The notes under the pieces are model-generated. The model was given only the letters and a program-made list of their open reading frames with translations. It made no database searches and was not told the origin of the DNA. 64,000 nt of DNA, taken from the NCBI GenBank assembly GCA_010909725.1, contig JAACMV010000002.1:372001-436000 (forward strand), read 5' to 3'. Position numbers and translations under genes: made by a program. Shown piece by piece: positions 10,778 to 22,000 of the stretch (position 1 is the stretch's first letter; each line of letters begins with the position of its first letter). Source of the stretch: Picochlorum sp. 'celeri'. Its lineage: Eukaryota > Chlorophyta > Trebouxiophyceae.

Positions 10778-11257
10778 CTATTTCAGAGCCATGCCCATGC
10801 TAAAAATCCGATCCTCCTCTTTAACGGGCACATTCTTGTTCTTGGCCTGACCAATACCTCCCAGAAACCCTTCATACCCTCGAATCGCATTCCCAAACGC
10901 CGTTGACTGTTCCAAATACTTTGTTTCTAGATCCAATATTTGCTGCTCCACCTTGTGCAACTCCCCTGCAACCTGAAGCCTCTTTCTCTCCAGTTCACTG
11001 GTTGTGGGGTCATACATGACCTTTCGTTTCTGCGCGCTTATCCGGGGAGATGCCCCTCGAGGAGTCACAGCAGACTGAGTCCCATCTCTCCTATTCCCAC
11101 GAGGCGTATTGCTTTTCCCCCTCTGCCTCGTCACAGAAGATGGTGTCGTATTCCCTTGACGGGGACCGCCATCGACACTGGTCGATCGCGTCTCCACTCT
11201 CCCAGTCCGGATCGGTTTCAAACTCTCTTGTTTTGCCTTTGAAGCTTTCTTTGGCAT
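10778..11257 (-). CDS. EAF6: EAF6-like subunit of NuA4/MYST histone acetyltransferase complexes
   Basis: A single exon of 159 residues. The C-terminal half is a coiled coil with the NuA4 (PF09340) signature: ELERKRLQVAGELHKVEQQI, then DLETKYLEQSTAFGNAIRGYEGFL, matching the E-x-x-YL-E...GN-x-x-G-[FYW] pattern of Eaf6/MEAF6. The N-terminal 80 residues are disordered, rich in Arg, Ser, Thr and Pro with RGN/PRG repeats, and longer than in the yeast protein. In yeast and animals Eaf6 is a small non-catalytic subunit of NuA4 and of HBO1/MOZ-type acetyltransferases that modify nucleosomal histones; the same nuclear role is expected here. Confidence 0.8.
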   Translation of the reverse strand: MPKKASKAKQESLKPIRTGRVETRSTSVDGGPRQGNTTPSSVTRQRGKSNTPRGNRRDGTQSAVTPRGASPRISAQKRKVMYDPTTSELERKRLQVAGELHKVEQQILDLETKYLEQSTAFGNAIRGYEGFLGGIGQAKNKNVPVKEEDRIFSMGMALK

Positions 11258-11672
11258 ATTTCTCTCCCAGGATCAGACGCCTTTGAACAAGAAATGGTAT
11301 ATACCCGGAGTGATTGCGTGCCGAGCACTCTGAACGAGGCCCTACCTACCGATATGGCCTTATGTACAGTCACACACGCATACAGTATAGTATAAGGATG
11401 TACCTGGTTACTTGGACGGCCACAGTAGATTGATTTGTTGAATATCTCAGACAGATGACCTGTCTCATCTTGGGTTTTTAAATCCCCTTGTACGGAATTT
11501 AAAATGTTTCTATATTGAAACAATAAAAACGCACGTGCGGCTGCCGATGATGGATCCGATATCAACGATCAGCATCAGTAATTGCCGTGTGCGACCTCTT
11601 CATTGCCCACATTGTATTTTAATATCTAGTTTCTTGGAGTATCAAGCCACAGAGCGTGCTATCTAGAGCAGT
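11258..11672. promoter_or_regulatory. Divergent intergenic region
   Basis: This stretch of about 415 bp between EAF6 (leftward) and a small rightward gene should hold both promoters. No gene is seen. Confidence 0.35.
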
Positions 11673-12130
11673 ATGGCGAGTGAATTTCTAGGAAGACCAT
11701 TCCAGGGGCCACCCAGTGTTCCCCATGCATCTGAAGAGTTCTTTAAAGTCTATTTTCTGGGAGCACACGTACGTTTTATTGATTGAACAATTTATTTTGG
11801 TCGACGTGGAAGGCATCCGCAGAGGCAATGATGAGTTTTTGTTGACACTGTGTATATGGTTGTGTGTAGTTGGCTATTGCCATTTCATCCTTCCCTGGCC
11901 GTGTATTAGGTACTGAAGCTCGTCCTAGAAAGTTTAACAGAGAGTATGTGATCAATGTGACGAATGAGCATGCTAAAAGAAGGGAAGCTGCCAGTGGAAA
12001 GGTTCCACGGCAGTGGTTCAAGGGGCGTCCAAGATTGACAGACCAGTCTTGGGAGAAGATGTGGAATGCGCACCTGCATTGGAAGAGATGGACACAGGAG
12101 AGAATGGGCCCATACAATAGCCCAATATAA
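11673..12130 (+). CDS. Small basic protein, unknown (two exons)
   Basis: Exon 1 at 11673-11768 (32 codons from an ATG) ends at a GTACGT donor. Exon 2 from 11870 follows an acceptor GTGTAG and stays in phase, giving 118 residues. A second acceptor (ATTAG at 11909) is out of phase with this donor. The protein is basic and rich in Trp and Arg at its C-terminus (pattern Wx3-4WNAHLHWKRW), with a short hydrophobic stretch spanning the splice. Size and composition suggest a small organelle or respiratory-complex subunit, but I cannot name a family. Confidence 0.5.
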
Positions 12131-12213
12131 GAATAAAGCATAGCAATGATAGTAGTATTAGTAGTAACAAACATAAGAAAATGTAATAAGAAGAGAAAAG
12201 CAATAGACCATTT

Positions 12214-14133
12214 TCAAGCTTTTGCGTACTTGCGTTTGGAAGGAGCAACCTTGACTCGAGATGTTCCAAAGGGTCCCTGTACGTACTGGCCATTCAGATG
12301 GGCCATGGCATGCCGAGCCTCCCTTGGGTGGACAAAGGTGACAAATGCATACCCATAGGACTCGGAATTGGAGTCTTTTATTTTCTGTACGTCAAACACT
12401 GTTCCATATTTTGCACATATCCATCGCAAAGAATTCTCATCGATACCGTATGGAAGATTTCCAATATATACTGTTGTATCAGAGGGGTGATGCAAGGGGG
12501 AATGGGGCACCTCAGAGTCTCCATTCGGCAGTCTCATCTTGGATGAGGATGACGACGAGGATGAGACCATATCATGCATATATCCAGGCATATTCCTACT
12601 ACTTGATCCTTTAGAGAGCTGCTGTGAAGGGTATTCCATCAGCATTTGAGAATACGCAGGTCCATGGAAATACCCTGGGCTGTGACTGGGAGAAAAAACA
12701 GGTGGCGATGCAGCAAATGGACTCCCTATTGCTGGCATAAACATCATTGGTTGGGATGTATTCTCATATGATGGGGATGGTGGGGGCTGGGTGGTTTTAT
12801 CCGGTTTACTCTTGATATGCTCTAGAGACAACCGGATGGGTGTGTTGCAATCCTCTGCATCAGACACGCCTTCGCCGGCACTACCCCCCGAATCCTCCAG
12901 CCCCAGAACTTCTGCTACATTCCATGATAAAACACCACTCGGCGTGCAGATGTAGATGAGTCCATCATCATGCCACATCACATCAGCATGTGTGACCTTT
13001 TCATCCTCCAGCACCTGAATGCTTAAAAGAGGCGCCCGCACGCCACCTTTCCAAAACGGGTGTATACCATGAAATGATAATAGACCATCCGACCCGAGCA
13101 TAGCAAGCATATCAGACGTTGCATGAAAACACTGATCCAAGATCTCTGGGCTCTCATAACAGCACACCATGGACTGACTTGAATCACTATGAGCCCCCGC
13201 CATCATCGTATCGAGATCCCATACCATTGTATAATTCGAGGCTTCCGAGGTCGCGAGAAATCGACCGGACACAGACCAGCACAATCGCATCACATCAGAA
13301 TCAAAGCCAGTCAGTATGCATGGCGTACAACATCCATCAACAACGCCTTTTTCTATATATAATGACCGTATCATATTCATATCCCATATATGAACTTCTT
13401 TACCTTGCATTGCAAACGCAACTCGTGCACCTGGCTGATTCATTGCCATGGCAAGACTCACTCCAAACTGTACATCACTGTCCTCCTCTTCCTCTGCATA
13501 CAAGGCCATAAATGCCTTCCCGTCGCCCAATTGACCAACATAACAGTTCTTTTGTGTCTGAACAACCAAGTACTCTTCATTATCATGTCCAATAAATGTT
13601 GTACACCCTTCAAGCTCACTATCAAACCTCCCAACCGATGCCAGCATGGCAGCAGCATGTTCATCATGCGAATGCGGATGCCCTATCAAATTACTCGGTC
13701 GCATTCGAACGACATGCTGCCTTGTTGCTATCAAAAAGGCATCCTGTGGGCTCGCCTGCCGCCGAGACGGCACACACGCAATCACAGTATCAAACTCTGA
13801 GCACAGACTCTCAGGCAACAAGACCCGTGTCGTGGTTCTCGCGCCACGCCCCATAGTATGATACCAAAGACGATCATTCTCATCAATAAGTAATATTGAC
13901 GTCTCATCTAAGGAAAATACAGCGAATTTACATCCACAACCAATGTCGAGCTCAGTATATTCGCAGTTTTCGCCACTGTCAGTCGACAGTGCCAGCCAAC
14001 TCCCGTCACTCGCGACACGACAACATGCACTCCCGCTTGGAGAATGTGACAGTAACGAAGCTGCTGGATTGTGACCTTCATCTAGAACCCCAACAGGACC
14101 AACCAAGGCTGGCCACACTGCGTCCTGAGACAT
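12214..14133 (-). CDS. WD40-type propeller protein with C-terminal RRM
   Basis: The ATG at 14133 gives 639 residues; the frame stays open to a TTG at 14166. Residues 1-430 contain degenerate WD-type blades (VHIWDMN, YTMVWDLD, spaced beta-strands and GH-like turns). A Ser/Pro/Met-rich disordered linker and a run of nine serines follow. The last 85 residues are a canonical RNA recognition motif: RNP2 as VYIGNL (near 555) and RNP1 as YGYAFVTF. It is probably an RNA-binding regulator that uses the propeller as a protein platform. WD40 plus RRM in one chain is uncommon. I do not know a named orthologue. Confidence 0.7.
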   Translation of the reverse strand: MSQDAVWPALVGPVGVLDEGHNPAASLLSHSPSGSACCRVASDGSWLALSTDSGENCEYTELDIGCGCKFAVFSLDETSILLIDENDRLWYHTMGRGARTTTRVLLPESLCSEFDTVIACVPSRRQASPQDAFLIATRQHVVRMRPSNLIGHPHSHDEHAAAMLASVGRFDSELEGCTTFIGHDNEEYLVVQTQKNCYVGQLGDGKAFMALYAEEEEDSDVQFGVSLAMAMNQPGARVAFAMQGKEVHIWDMNMIRSLYIEKGVVDGCCTPCILTGFDSDVMRLCWSVSGRFLATSEASNYTMVWDLDTMMAGAHSDSSQSMVCCYESPEILDQCFHATSDMLAMLGSDGLLSFHGIHPFWKGGVRAPLLSIQVLEDEKVTHADVMWHDDGLIYICTPSGVLSWNVAEVLGLEDSGGSAGEGVSDAEDCNTPIRLSLEHIKSKPDKTTQPPPSPSYENTSQPMMFMPAIGSPFAASPPVFSPSHSPGYFHGPAYSQMLMEYPSQQLSKGSSSRNMPGYMHDMVSSSSSSSSKMRLPNGDSEVPHSPLHHPSDTTVYIGNLPYGIDENSLRWICAKYGTVFDVQKIKDSNSESYGYAFVTFVHPREARHAMAHLNGQYVQGPFGTSRVKVAPSKRKYAKA

Positions 14134-14666
14134 ATCAAGGTCAACGTACCGTGTGTGCTCCCCCAAGACTGGTTTGAATATCAGTCGTAGACACCAATGC
14201 TATACATTGGATGATTACTTAATGATACATGAAGTATCAAATTTGAGATGGTAAAGCAGTAGAATATGTCTGTACCTTGTAGACTCTAGGCGCATTTTGG
14301 CGTGTGTCTCCAGCAGAATGTCCGTGACACGTCAGACAGAAGAAACCACATTTCTTGGCATCATCAAACTGCAATGGCTTCCTGGAAAAGATCTCAGGTG
14401 AAAGATTCGTCGGTAGCAGTAGACATGCATGCAGTGCTGGTTGTATTTTATTTGTTTCCAGAAGAGGGTATTCAAACAACAAGTGTTCTCCATGCAATGA
14501 CCAACAGCAGCAAGAGCTTTTGTGACGAGTGAATCTCGGTCAAAAGTTGCGTTGATGGGCAATCCAAATGGAACAAGGGGACCCTTCTCCAAGTCGCATG
14601 AATACGTGCTTGTGATGCCTCACACAGATATTTTTATATTCTGTAATTTTTTAAATACAAAAGAGG
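14134..14666. promoter_or_regulatory. Divergent intergenic region
   Basis: It lies between the WD40-RRM gene (leftward) and RADA (rightward). A minus-strand open frame (14237-14497), ending near a good donor AAG|GTACAG and containing CGFFCLTCHG, looks somewhat protein-like, but it has no ATG and does not join the WD40-RRM frame. It is left uncalled. Confidence 0.3.
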
Positions 14667-16391
14667 ATGTCGCTGCGCCTTGTTCTGGGAAGAGGGGCCA
14701 GCGTTGGGAGAAAACTGGTTGGTCAGTTGGGTGGGTTGGTTGGGCATACTGGTATTCTTCATGCACCACTGCGTGATAGATTTGGATACAATAGACCGTT
14801 ATATTCGTCTTTGAGGAGGAGCATAGTGCCAGTTCGAGCAGCATCGACATCGTCTCGTTCGAAACAGTTGTACAAATGCACCGAATGTGGGGAGACGACG
14901 CTGCAGTGGAGTGGGCAGTGCATGTCCTGTAAGAAATGGAGTACATTGGAGAAAGTTCAGGTGGCTCAGCAGCAGGAGGGTGGAGGTGGGGGTGCGAGGG
15001 CTGCTGCCAGGTTTGAGCAACAGGAAGGTGGTGTTCGTCGTGACCGAGGTGGGTGGGTGGCGGATTCAGATGCTCCCAGAAAGATACGAGATGTGTCAAA
15101 CTCGATTCATACATCAAAGAAGTGGAGGTTGCGGCTTCCTGGTGCGAATGGAGAGGAGTTTGGGAGGGTGTTAGGTGGTGGTATCATGCCTGGGTCGTTG
15201 ATTCTAGTTGGCGGAGAGCCTGGGGTTGGTAAGAGTACGTTATTGCTTCACGTAGCAGAGATGATGTCATGCTCAGGAAAGGATGGAGAGACTGGCCCAG
15301 TGCTGTACGTATCTGGGGAGGAGAGTGTTGAACAGATTGGTAGTCGTGCTGCGAGAATGGGTATGGATTCAAGTGAGAGTGTGTACCTGTACAGTTCGAC
15401 ACGGTTGAATGTTATCTTAGACGCTGTATTAAAGTTGAATCCATCGGCGCTGATTGTTGATTCAATTCAGACGGTATACTTGGATGATTTACCATCGAGT
15501 GCTGGGAGTGTGGTTCAAGTGAGGGAATGTGCCTCTGCATTGCTTCAAGTGGCAAAAAAATCTGGCATTCCAGTGTTTTTAGTGGGTCATGTGACTAAGA
15601 GTGGAGATATAGCAGGTCCTCGTGTGTTGGAGCATATCGTAGATGTCGTTGTGTATATGGAGGGTGGACGGCAGCAGGCTGTAAGGCTTGTGCGATGTGT
15701 CAAGAACCGATATGGTCCTACGGATGAGGTGGGGGTGTTTTCCATGGAGGATGAAGGAATGGTTGCTGTGAGCAATCCAAGTGCATTTTTCTTAACGTCA
15801 AAGGATGCTCCTTCGGTGTGCTCGGCTGTGACTGTGATTATGGAAGGAACAAGACCTTTGATGATGGAGGTACAAGCATTGTGTTCACGGACCCAGTCTG
15901 GCACAAATGCACCGCCATTGCGAGTTCCTTCTGGTGTGAAGAAGGAACGCCTATGGCTGATTCTTGCTGTGCTATCAAAACACACGCGAATAAGACCGTT
16001 TGGAGTGGATGTACATGTTAATGTGACTGGAGGACTGAATGTGTCAGAACCGAGTGCAGACTTGGCCATTGCGTGTGCCATTGGATCAAGCTATTATGAG
16101 AAACCACTGCCATCAGATACAGCTGTAGTGGGAGAAATTGGCCTCGGGGGTGAATTGCGGCCTGTTATTCAGGTAGAACGCCGAATCATGGAGGCTCAAA
16201 AGCTGGGATTTCGCAGGATTGTGGTTCCGAAATCATCAGACAGGAATAAACTTACATCTCGCGACGACGTACACATTGACATAATACCATGCGATACAGT
16301 AGAATCGGTATTTGATATAGTTCTTGGCCCAAGACGACGGAAAAAATCAGACTTCAATTCAACGACAGATGACAATGACAATGATGTTTAG
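14667..16391 (+). CDS. RADA: DNA repair protein RadA/Sms, organellar
   Basis: A single exon of 574 residues. An N-terminal leader of about 60 residues rich in Arg, Leu and Ser should direct import into plastid or mitochondrion. Then come the C4 zinc finger (C71, C74, C85, C88), a RecA-like core with Walker A GGEPGVGKST at 182-191, a Walker B strand ALIVDSIQTVY, and the RadA-specific KNRYG motif at 346-350. A Lon-type C-terminal domain follows (DVHVNVTGGL, EPSADLAIA, VGEIGLGGELRPV). In bacteria RadA is a DnaB-like helicase that promotes branch migration; in plants it acts in organelle DNA recombination. The stop codon overlaps that of the convergent oxidase gene. Confidence 0.95.
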   Translation: MSLRLVLGRGASVGRKLVGQLGGLVGHTGILHAPLRDRFGYNRPLYSSLRRSIVPVRAASTSSRSKQLYKCTECGETTLQWSGQCMSCKKWSTLEKVQVAQQQEGGGGGARAAARFEQQEGGVRRDRGGWVADSDAPRKIRDVSNSIHTSKKWRLRLPGANGEEFGRVLGGGIMPGSLILVGGEPGVGKSTLLLHVAEMMSCSGKDGETGPVLYVSGEESVEQIGSRAARMGMDSSESVYLYSSTRLNVILDAVLKLNPSALIVDSIQTVYLDDLPSSAGSVVQVRECASALLQVAKKSGIPVFLVGHVTKSGDIAGPRVLEHIVDVVVYMEGGRQQAVRLVRCVKNRYGPTDEVGVFSMEDEGMVAVSNPSAFFLTSKDAPSVCSAVTVIMEGTRPLMMEVQALCSRTQSGTNAPPLRVPSGVKKERLWLILAVLSKHTRIRPFGVDVHVNVTGGLNVSEPSADLAIACAIGSSYYEKPLPSDTAVVGEIGLGGELRPVIQVERRIMEAQKLGFRRIVVPKSSDRNKLTSRDDVHIDIIPCDTVESVFDIVLGPRRRKKSDFNSTTDDNDNDV

Positions 16392-17491
16392 AGATGCTGT
16401 TGTAACAACTTGAGAACATTGCCGGCGCACCCCCATGCAAGAGTGAGACCGGAACCACCGTGACCATAATTGTGTATGACTGGTATATTTGTGCCATCCA
16501 GCATTTCTGCCTCCAGACGGATGCCATTCCTGCCAGGCCGCAGTCCCACCCAACTGGAAAGAATTTCAGCAGATGAGAGGCTAGGAACTATGGCTTGACA
16601 TCGATCAAAAATCTCCTTTCTTTCTTCTTCTGTCGAGGTCGTATCCTCGTCCCCGGGAACTTTCGTCCCTCCAAGCACAACAGTATCTGTGTTTGGAATA
16701 ATGTACGCAGGCTTGGAGGCATCTAGGGAATGAGACTCTACGTGATGTCTCACCCATGGAGCACGAACTCGCAAGACATGACCTCTAATACCGTACATGG
16801 ATTGATCATTGAAGAGCTCTCGCGCACCAAGGCCGGTGCAATTGATGACGACCTGTGCGTCACCAATCTCACTGACATGTTCAATCCTCTTGTGAACAAT
16901 ATCAACATTGCCTGCTTCCATGAGTTTGGATAGAACCCATTGCATATATAGCCTTCCTTCTGCTATAATAGTTGTATAGGCTATGCCATGAACATGCGTA
17001 CCTGAGTGATCATAAAATGCGATTTCCTCTTCAGTAAGGTGTCGAAACTGAGGGACAAGTGTTGCCCAAGCAGGGTCGTCCACCTTCTCTTGGAACAATT
17101 CATACGCAGAAGTGAGAACTATTCCTGCTTTGGGGGCATCAGGAGACAAATAAATACCCATATAGTGATCCAGAGTCTCTTTTCCCCATGCATTAACAAG
17201 ACTGTCTGGAGTGCCAGTGAGTGCAAATGGCTTCCATAATCCACCAGCTCCTTCGCTCGTTGTCTCTGTAGCAATTTTCTCCCCAATAATTGTGACTGAT
17301 GCATCAGGATATTGCTGTTTGATACGAAGGGCAGATGTTAAACCAATCACACCGCCACCAAGGACAGTTATTGATGGTTTCTGCTGTGCTTGTGCAATAG
17401 TAGACAGCCTTTGGCCCTTGGTTGACAAACCACGGCGCAACATCGGCCGTGGTAAACCCACAGATACATATTCAAATCTAATCTGAGTCAT
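16388..17491 (-). CDS. D-amino-acid oxidase family flavoenzyme
   Basis: The ATG at 17491 gives 367 residues. A basic N-terminus (RPMLRRGLSTKG) resembles an organelle leader; no C-terminal SKL peroxisome signal is present. The FAD dinucleotide fold GGGVIG is at 45-50, followed by the DAO segment EGAGGLWKP. Near the C-terminus are GLRPGRNGIRLE (substrate-binding Arg) and the family signature HNYGHGGSGLTLAWG. The enzyme should oxidatively deaminate D-amino acids to 2-oxo acids, ammonia and H2O2; D-aspartate oxidase is a close alternative. The coding end overlaps the stop of RADA by 4 bp. Confidence 0.88.
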   Translation of the reverse strand: MTQIRFEYVSVGLPRPMLRRGLSTKGQRLSTIAQAQQKPSITVLGGGVIGLTSALRIKQQYPDASVTIIGEKIATETTSEGAGGLWKPFALTGTPDSLVNAWGKETLDHYMGIYLSPDAPKAGIVLTSAYELFQEKVDDPAWATLVPQFRHLTEEEIAFYDHSGTHVHGIAYTTIIAEGRLYMQWVLSKLMEAGNVDIVHKRIEHVSEIGDAQVVINCTGLGARELFNDQSMYGIRGHVLRVRAPWVRHHVESHSLDASKPAYIIPNTDTVVLGGTKVPGDEDTTSTEEERKEIFDRCQAIVPSLSSAEILSSWVGLRPGRNGIRLEAEMLDGTNIPVIHNYGHGGSGLTLAWGCAGNVLKLLQQHL

Positions 17492-17902
17492 ATCAGCCTC
17501 GTAGCGTGCTATGTAGGGCGATAATGAGTCAAAAACCCTAGAAAACACCAGCAGAAAGCCCTGTTCTTTCCCACGCGGCCTCACCCCTGAAGGTTCAAAA
17601 CTCCGCGTTTCCCGATCACCAGAGCCTCTAGCGTACTATAAAAGAATTATATTGAATACTGAAAGTGTTTGGAGGCCATTTCGTGGCCAATGTACCCATG
17701 CAGCATTGGTAATCGGCCAAATGGGATTTTGTGGCCATCCTAGGATGATGCGCATCCAGGCCTGGAACAGGATTGTTCCAGCTGGGGACATGTGCCCATG
17801 ATGATTTTTGTTGACGATGCCCTCCTGAACACAGATATATCTTTTAATTGTTTCATTTTATAGACATCGTGCAATTCTGAGGGAAGATCAAGTCTATTAA
17901 CG
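17492..17902. promoter_or_regulatory. Divergent intergenic region
   Basis: About 410 bp lies between the oxidase gene (leftward) and the methyltransferase gene (rightward). Several GGCCA words recur around 17675-17750. No gene is seen. Confidence 0.35.
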
Positions 17903-19057
17903 ATGGAAAAGAAAGAGGGTTTATTGAGCTCGGCTTACAACGCGGCTTTTCGGCAGGTTTTGGGGGTTGTTGAGAGAGATGTTGTTCCTGATTTCATGAT
18001 AAGGAGAGGAATTCGGTATTTATTGAGTAAAAGGGCGGCAACGGTACGCTATCGGTGTCTCTAGGGTGGCCACCTCAGGGAGTAATAATAAGCAAGTGTT
18101 CTGTTGCAGAGCTCTCCCAAAGATGGAACTGAATTCTACGAGAAATTGCAAGAATTTGTCGAAGAGTTGAAGGAAATGCCTGTAGCAGTGCAAACAGACG
18201 CGGCGAATGAGCAACATTATGAGGTTCCAACAGAGTATTTTACAGATGTGTTGGGGAAATATCGCAAGTATTCTTGTTGTCTGTATACCAGAAAAGGGAT
18301 GAGCCTAGAAGATGCCGAGGTTGAAATGCTTCAAGTGTGCTGTGAGAGGGCAAATCTATGTGATGGGCAGTCTATTCTAGAACTCGGCTGTGGATGGGGC
18401 TCTTTGTCATTGTTCATGGCAGAGAAATATCCAAAGTCCAGCATCACAGCCGTGAGCAATTCGAAGACACAGAAGAAATACATTGATGAAATGGCCGAAA
18501 AGAAGAAATTGAAGAATTTAACCGTGATAACGGCTGATGTTGTGCATTTCTCGCCCCCAAGAGGCTCCAATTATGACAGAGTGGTATCCGTTGAGATGTT
18601 TGAGCATATGAAGAACTACAAAGAGCTTTTGCGGCGAATCTCTACCTGGTTGAAGCCGGGAGGGTTCTTGTTTGTGCATATTTTTGTGCATAGACTTGGC
18701 TTGCCCTATCATTATGTGGTTGAATCTGAAGAGGACTGGATGACAAAATACTTTTTTGCAGGAGGCACAATGCCTTCTTCTGACTTGTTGCTGCATTTTC
18801 AGGACGATCTGAGTATCGAAAAACAATGGTACATAAATGGAAACCATTATAGTAAAACTTTAGAGGATTGGCTTGTGCGCCATGATACGAGCAAGAGCAA
18901 GATCCTGCCCTTGTTTGAGAAGACATACGGAAAAGGACAGGAAGTGAAATGGTTTGTGTATTGGCGACTGTTCTATTTAGCCTGTAGCGAACTTTTTGCG
19001 TACGATCGTGGAGAAAGATGGGGAGTCGGTCATTATTTGTTCAAGAGGAGAGACTAA
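17903..19057 (+). CDS. Coclaurine-N-methyltransferase-like / cyclopropane-fatty-acid-synthase-like SAM methyltransferase
   Basis: Exon 1 at 17903-18043 and exon 2 at 18110-19057 are joined across a 66-nt intron (GTACGC...TGCAG), giving 362 residues. The class I SAM fold is clear: QHYEVPTEYF and YSCCLYT upstream, motif I ILELGCGWGSLS around 136-147, VSVEMFEHMKNY as the post-II region, and WLKPGGFLFVHIF. The whole layout follows the plant coclaurine N-methyltransferase-like family, itself related to cyclopropane synthases. The substrate in an alga is unknown; a small amine or a lipid are both possible. Only 4 bp separate this stop from that of NAA25 on the other strand. Confidence 0.85.
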
Positions 19058-19061
19058 GAAA

Positions 19062-22000
19062 TTACAATATTTCGCAAATTTTTAGACTATCCTTGAGATG
19101 TTGCAAGGAGAATGAGATTCTCCTAAAAGTATCAATCTGTGCATTTGCGAGATTTTGAAGACACGCAGATCCATCAAAATGATTCATTTTGTCTATTCCT
19201 ATGATATATGTGAATGATTCTAATGTGTCTTGGTATTCTTCCGTGATATACTTATGTACGTCCAATTCCACTATTGCAGTTACCGTGTCGAGCAATGTGT
19301 CTGTTCCGTTCAAAACAACTGCAACGCATTTCTTCAAGTCATCTCTCATGAAACCCAACGTAGACCATGGTCCATCAGCATTTGAATTTTTGAACAGATG
19401 ATGCAGTGTGTACGCAAGCCAAATATATTCCTCTGACACTAGCCTTGAAAGCAATGCCACCCCTGCATTCCCAGGAAAGCAAGAAGAAACAGCACCAGAA
19501 TCAGATCTCACGCCGTTTAGTAAAGAGATACAGTGCTCTATGGACTTTGATGTAATATTTTCCAGTTGTCGGAGAACATTGGACATCAGGACGTTTCCTT
19601 GATGAGTTCCCTCTGCCATTGTTTGGTGTACCTGATACATGAGCAAGATGATTGCTGTTGAAACAAACTCTGGAACTTTTGGCATCGAGGTTTCCATTTC
19701 AACCCGATGTGCAATTCCAGTCATCATATTTAAAGGCCAAAGGGCATCGCTGTCAAGCGAGTCTGCATTCAGGCCCAGACCCTCAAATGCCTGCCTCAGC
19801 CAAATGTACACCTCATTTTGGCTCTCGGACTTTGGCTGCCTCTCACAGGCGTGACTAAGAATACGCGGAAATTTCGCTCGCTGAATGATTTGATTACTCA
19901 CAGTATTTTCCCAAGATGCGCGAGAGTCGGACACGCCTGTTGCATTGGACTGATATGACCACCAGGCTCCACTGCGCCCACCAACCGGGATGTTATCCAC
20001 ACCATTGTTCCACCAAGAGATGATTGAACACGCTGGCCCAAGGGCACAGGGAGGATACCAGATTGGTCTCACAGTAAAGTCGTGATTGTGAACTAAATCT
20101 TCCGATTCAGGGAGGCCATTTTCGGCATGGATCTTTTCTGGACTTTCCCTGGACAAGCATGAGAGGCGGCACTGCATTATGGTGGTCTCGCTCTTGTACA
20201 GGTGATAGGTCGCTGATTTATCCAAACGATTGATAAAATCAACAAACTCGGGAACTTTAGATAATGTTGCCTGTTCATACGCTGAATATAAAGCTTCTCT
20301 AGCTTCCATCTCCTGAACAGTGTGCAAATTCTCAATGCCATCAAACCATTTGCGGTACCCACTTTCGTCAGGACAGGATGCCATGACTATGGGGATCATC
20401 CAATGACCAGTCATACTGTCATGTAACACTCCTTTGATATCAAGCGTGGCAAATTGCTCTGAGGAGAGGGATGCAGCTCCTAATAAACCATACAACGATG
20501 ATGCAGCCAACCGAAGTGGAGCAGATACTTTTCTCTCCACTTGTGCACATTCGATACAAAGCAAGGCCAAAACAAGCAAATGCCATGGATTTTCCCTAAA
20601 CTCTTCCATACCTTGGCCGTCCATGGGTTGATCTTGGACAAGGGCCATGCTGCATAACAATGGGACAATAGCCAAGACTAAAAGCTCCTCTCCCAGACCT
20701 CTATCTTTCGGATCAAAGCTGCTGCAAAGATGCTCATTCTCAAAGTACAATTTCATCATCTGCAGAGCATCATGGAGCATATCCGACCAAGATTCTTGAA
20801 TCTCATACCCAGCCTCTGACTTCAAGAGATACCCATTGACAAGGCACATGAATGCTTCCTGCTCATCCTGGAGAGAGATATTGCTTGAATCTCCCTTGGC
20901 CTGTTTATACACATCACGACAGTGCTTCATCCCCTCTCTAACTATGTATTGTCGCTGTCGTGAGTCCAGGTGGCGCAAATAATTTCTCAAATCTGCAGCA
21001 AGGCTTGAACTATGTGCCAACCCCTGGATTGCATTCAGCATGGCAGGCATCATGGATTCAAATGTGCCATCGTGTAATGATATATACTTCTGTACTTCCA
21101 ATCCTGCTAAAATAATGGAGCGCTTCATTTTTACATCATCACCAAAGCGAGCCCTCATTGCATCCATCCTGGACATGACATGAGACATTCTATCATCAAA
21201 TGATGCATCCATGTCTGCTGCAACACCCTGCCATAGTTTCAGCATATGCAACGAATCCCATACTTCTGCTATTCCACCATCTATTCTATATAGTGGAAAG
21301 TAAAAACCATTGTATCGTTCTAACTCGTCTAACGCCAAATCTGGAAACGTCGAGGCAATAAATAAATGCCAGCACAACCAATTCTGGGGATCTTCCAAAG
21401 CAGCATCGCCAAACACACGGCTGGCAGCTGAAAACTCGCCTAGCCGCAGATACATGGTGCCGATAAGCATTGATTTCTCTGAATCTGGAATCTTATCCTC
21501 GCACACGCTATCAAACGCCTGTGCAAGGTCTAAAGCCTCTGCATGCTTCCCAAGACCACAGAGAACATCACACAGAATGAGAAACTTTTCAAAAGACAAC
21601 TTGCCTCCGTTTGACTTTGATCGCCTCTGTTCAATCATTGAATACGCAAGAGTCAATAACCTCTGCACCACAGCATCATCAAAACTTTGCAGCTTGTTCA
21701 CAGCATTCTGTGACTGCATTAGCAAGGAGCATATCGACCACCAAACATATGTATCAGCGTTAGGTGCATCTAATTTCGCCAACTTGAAAGACTCTTGCTG
21801 CTGGTGAATATAGTCCAAGTTTCGCACATAGCAGCCAAACAATCCAACCCGAATACCAGGATCATTTGGCCGCTTCTCAACGGCAGCCACATATGCATCT
21901 AGGATACCATCCTTTTGGTCAAGCGCCCTGTAGACAAACATCATCGTATGCAACACTCGATCATCCTGTGGCCCTTCCTCTACGACACTCTTTAAAACAG

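Noticed and set aside
14237..14640. Minus-strand frames with CGFFCLTCHGHSAG and a following GTACAG donor
   Set aside because: They look partly protein-like, but no ATG or consistent splice joins them to each other or to the WD40-RRM frame. Not enough to call a gene.
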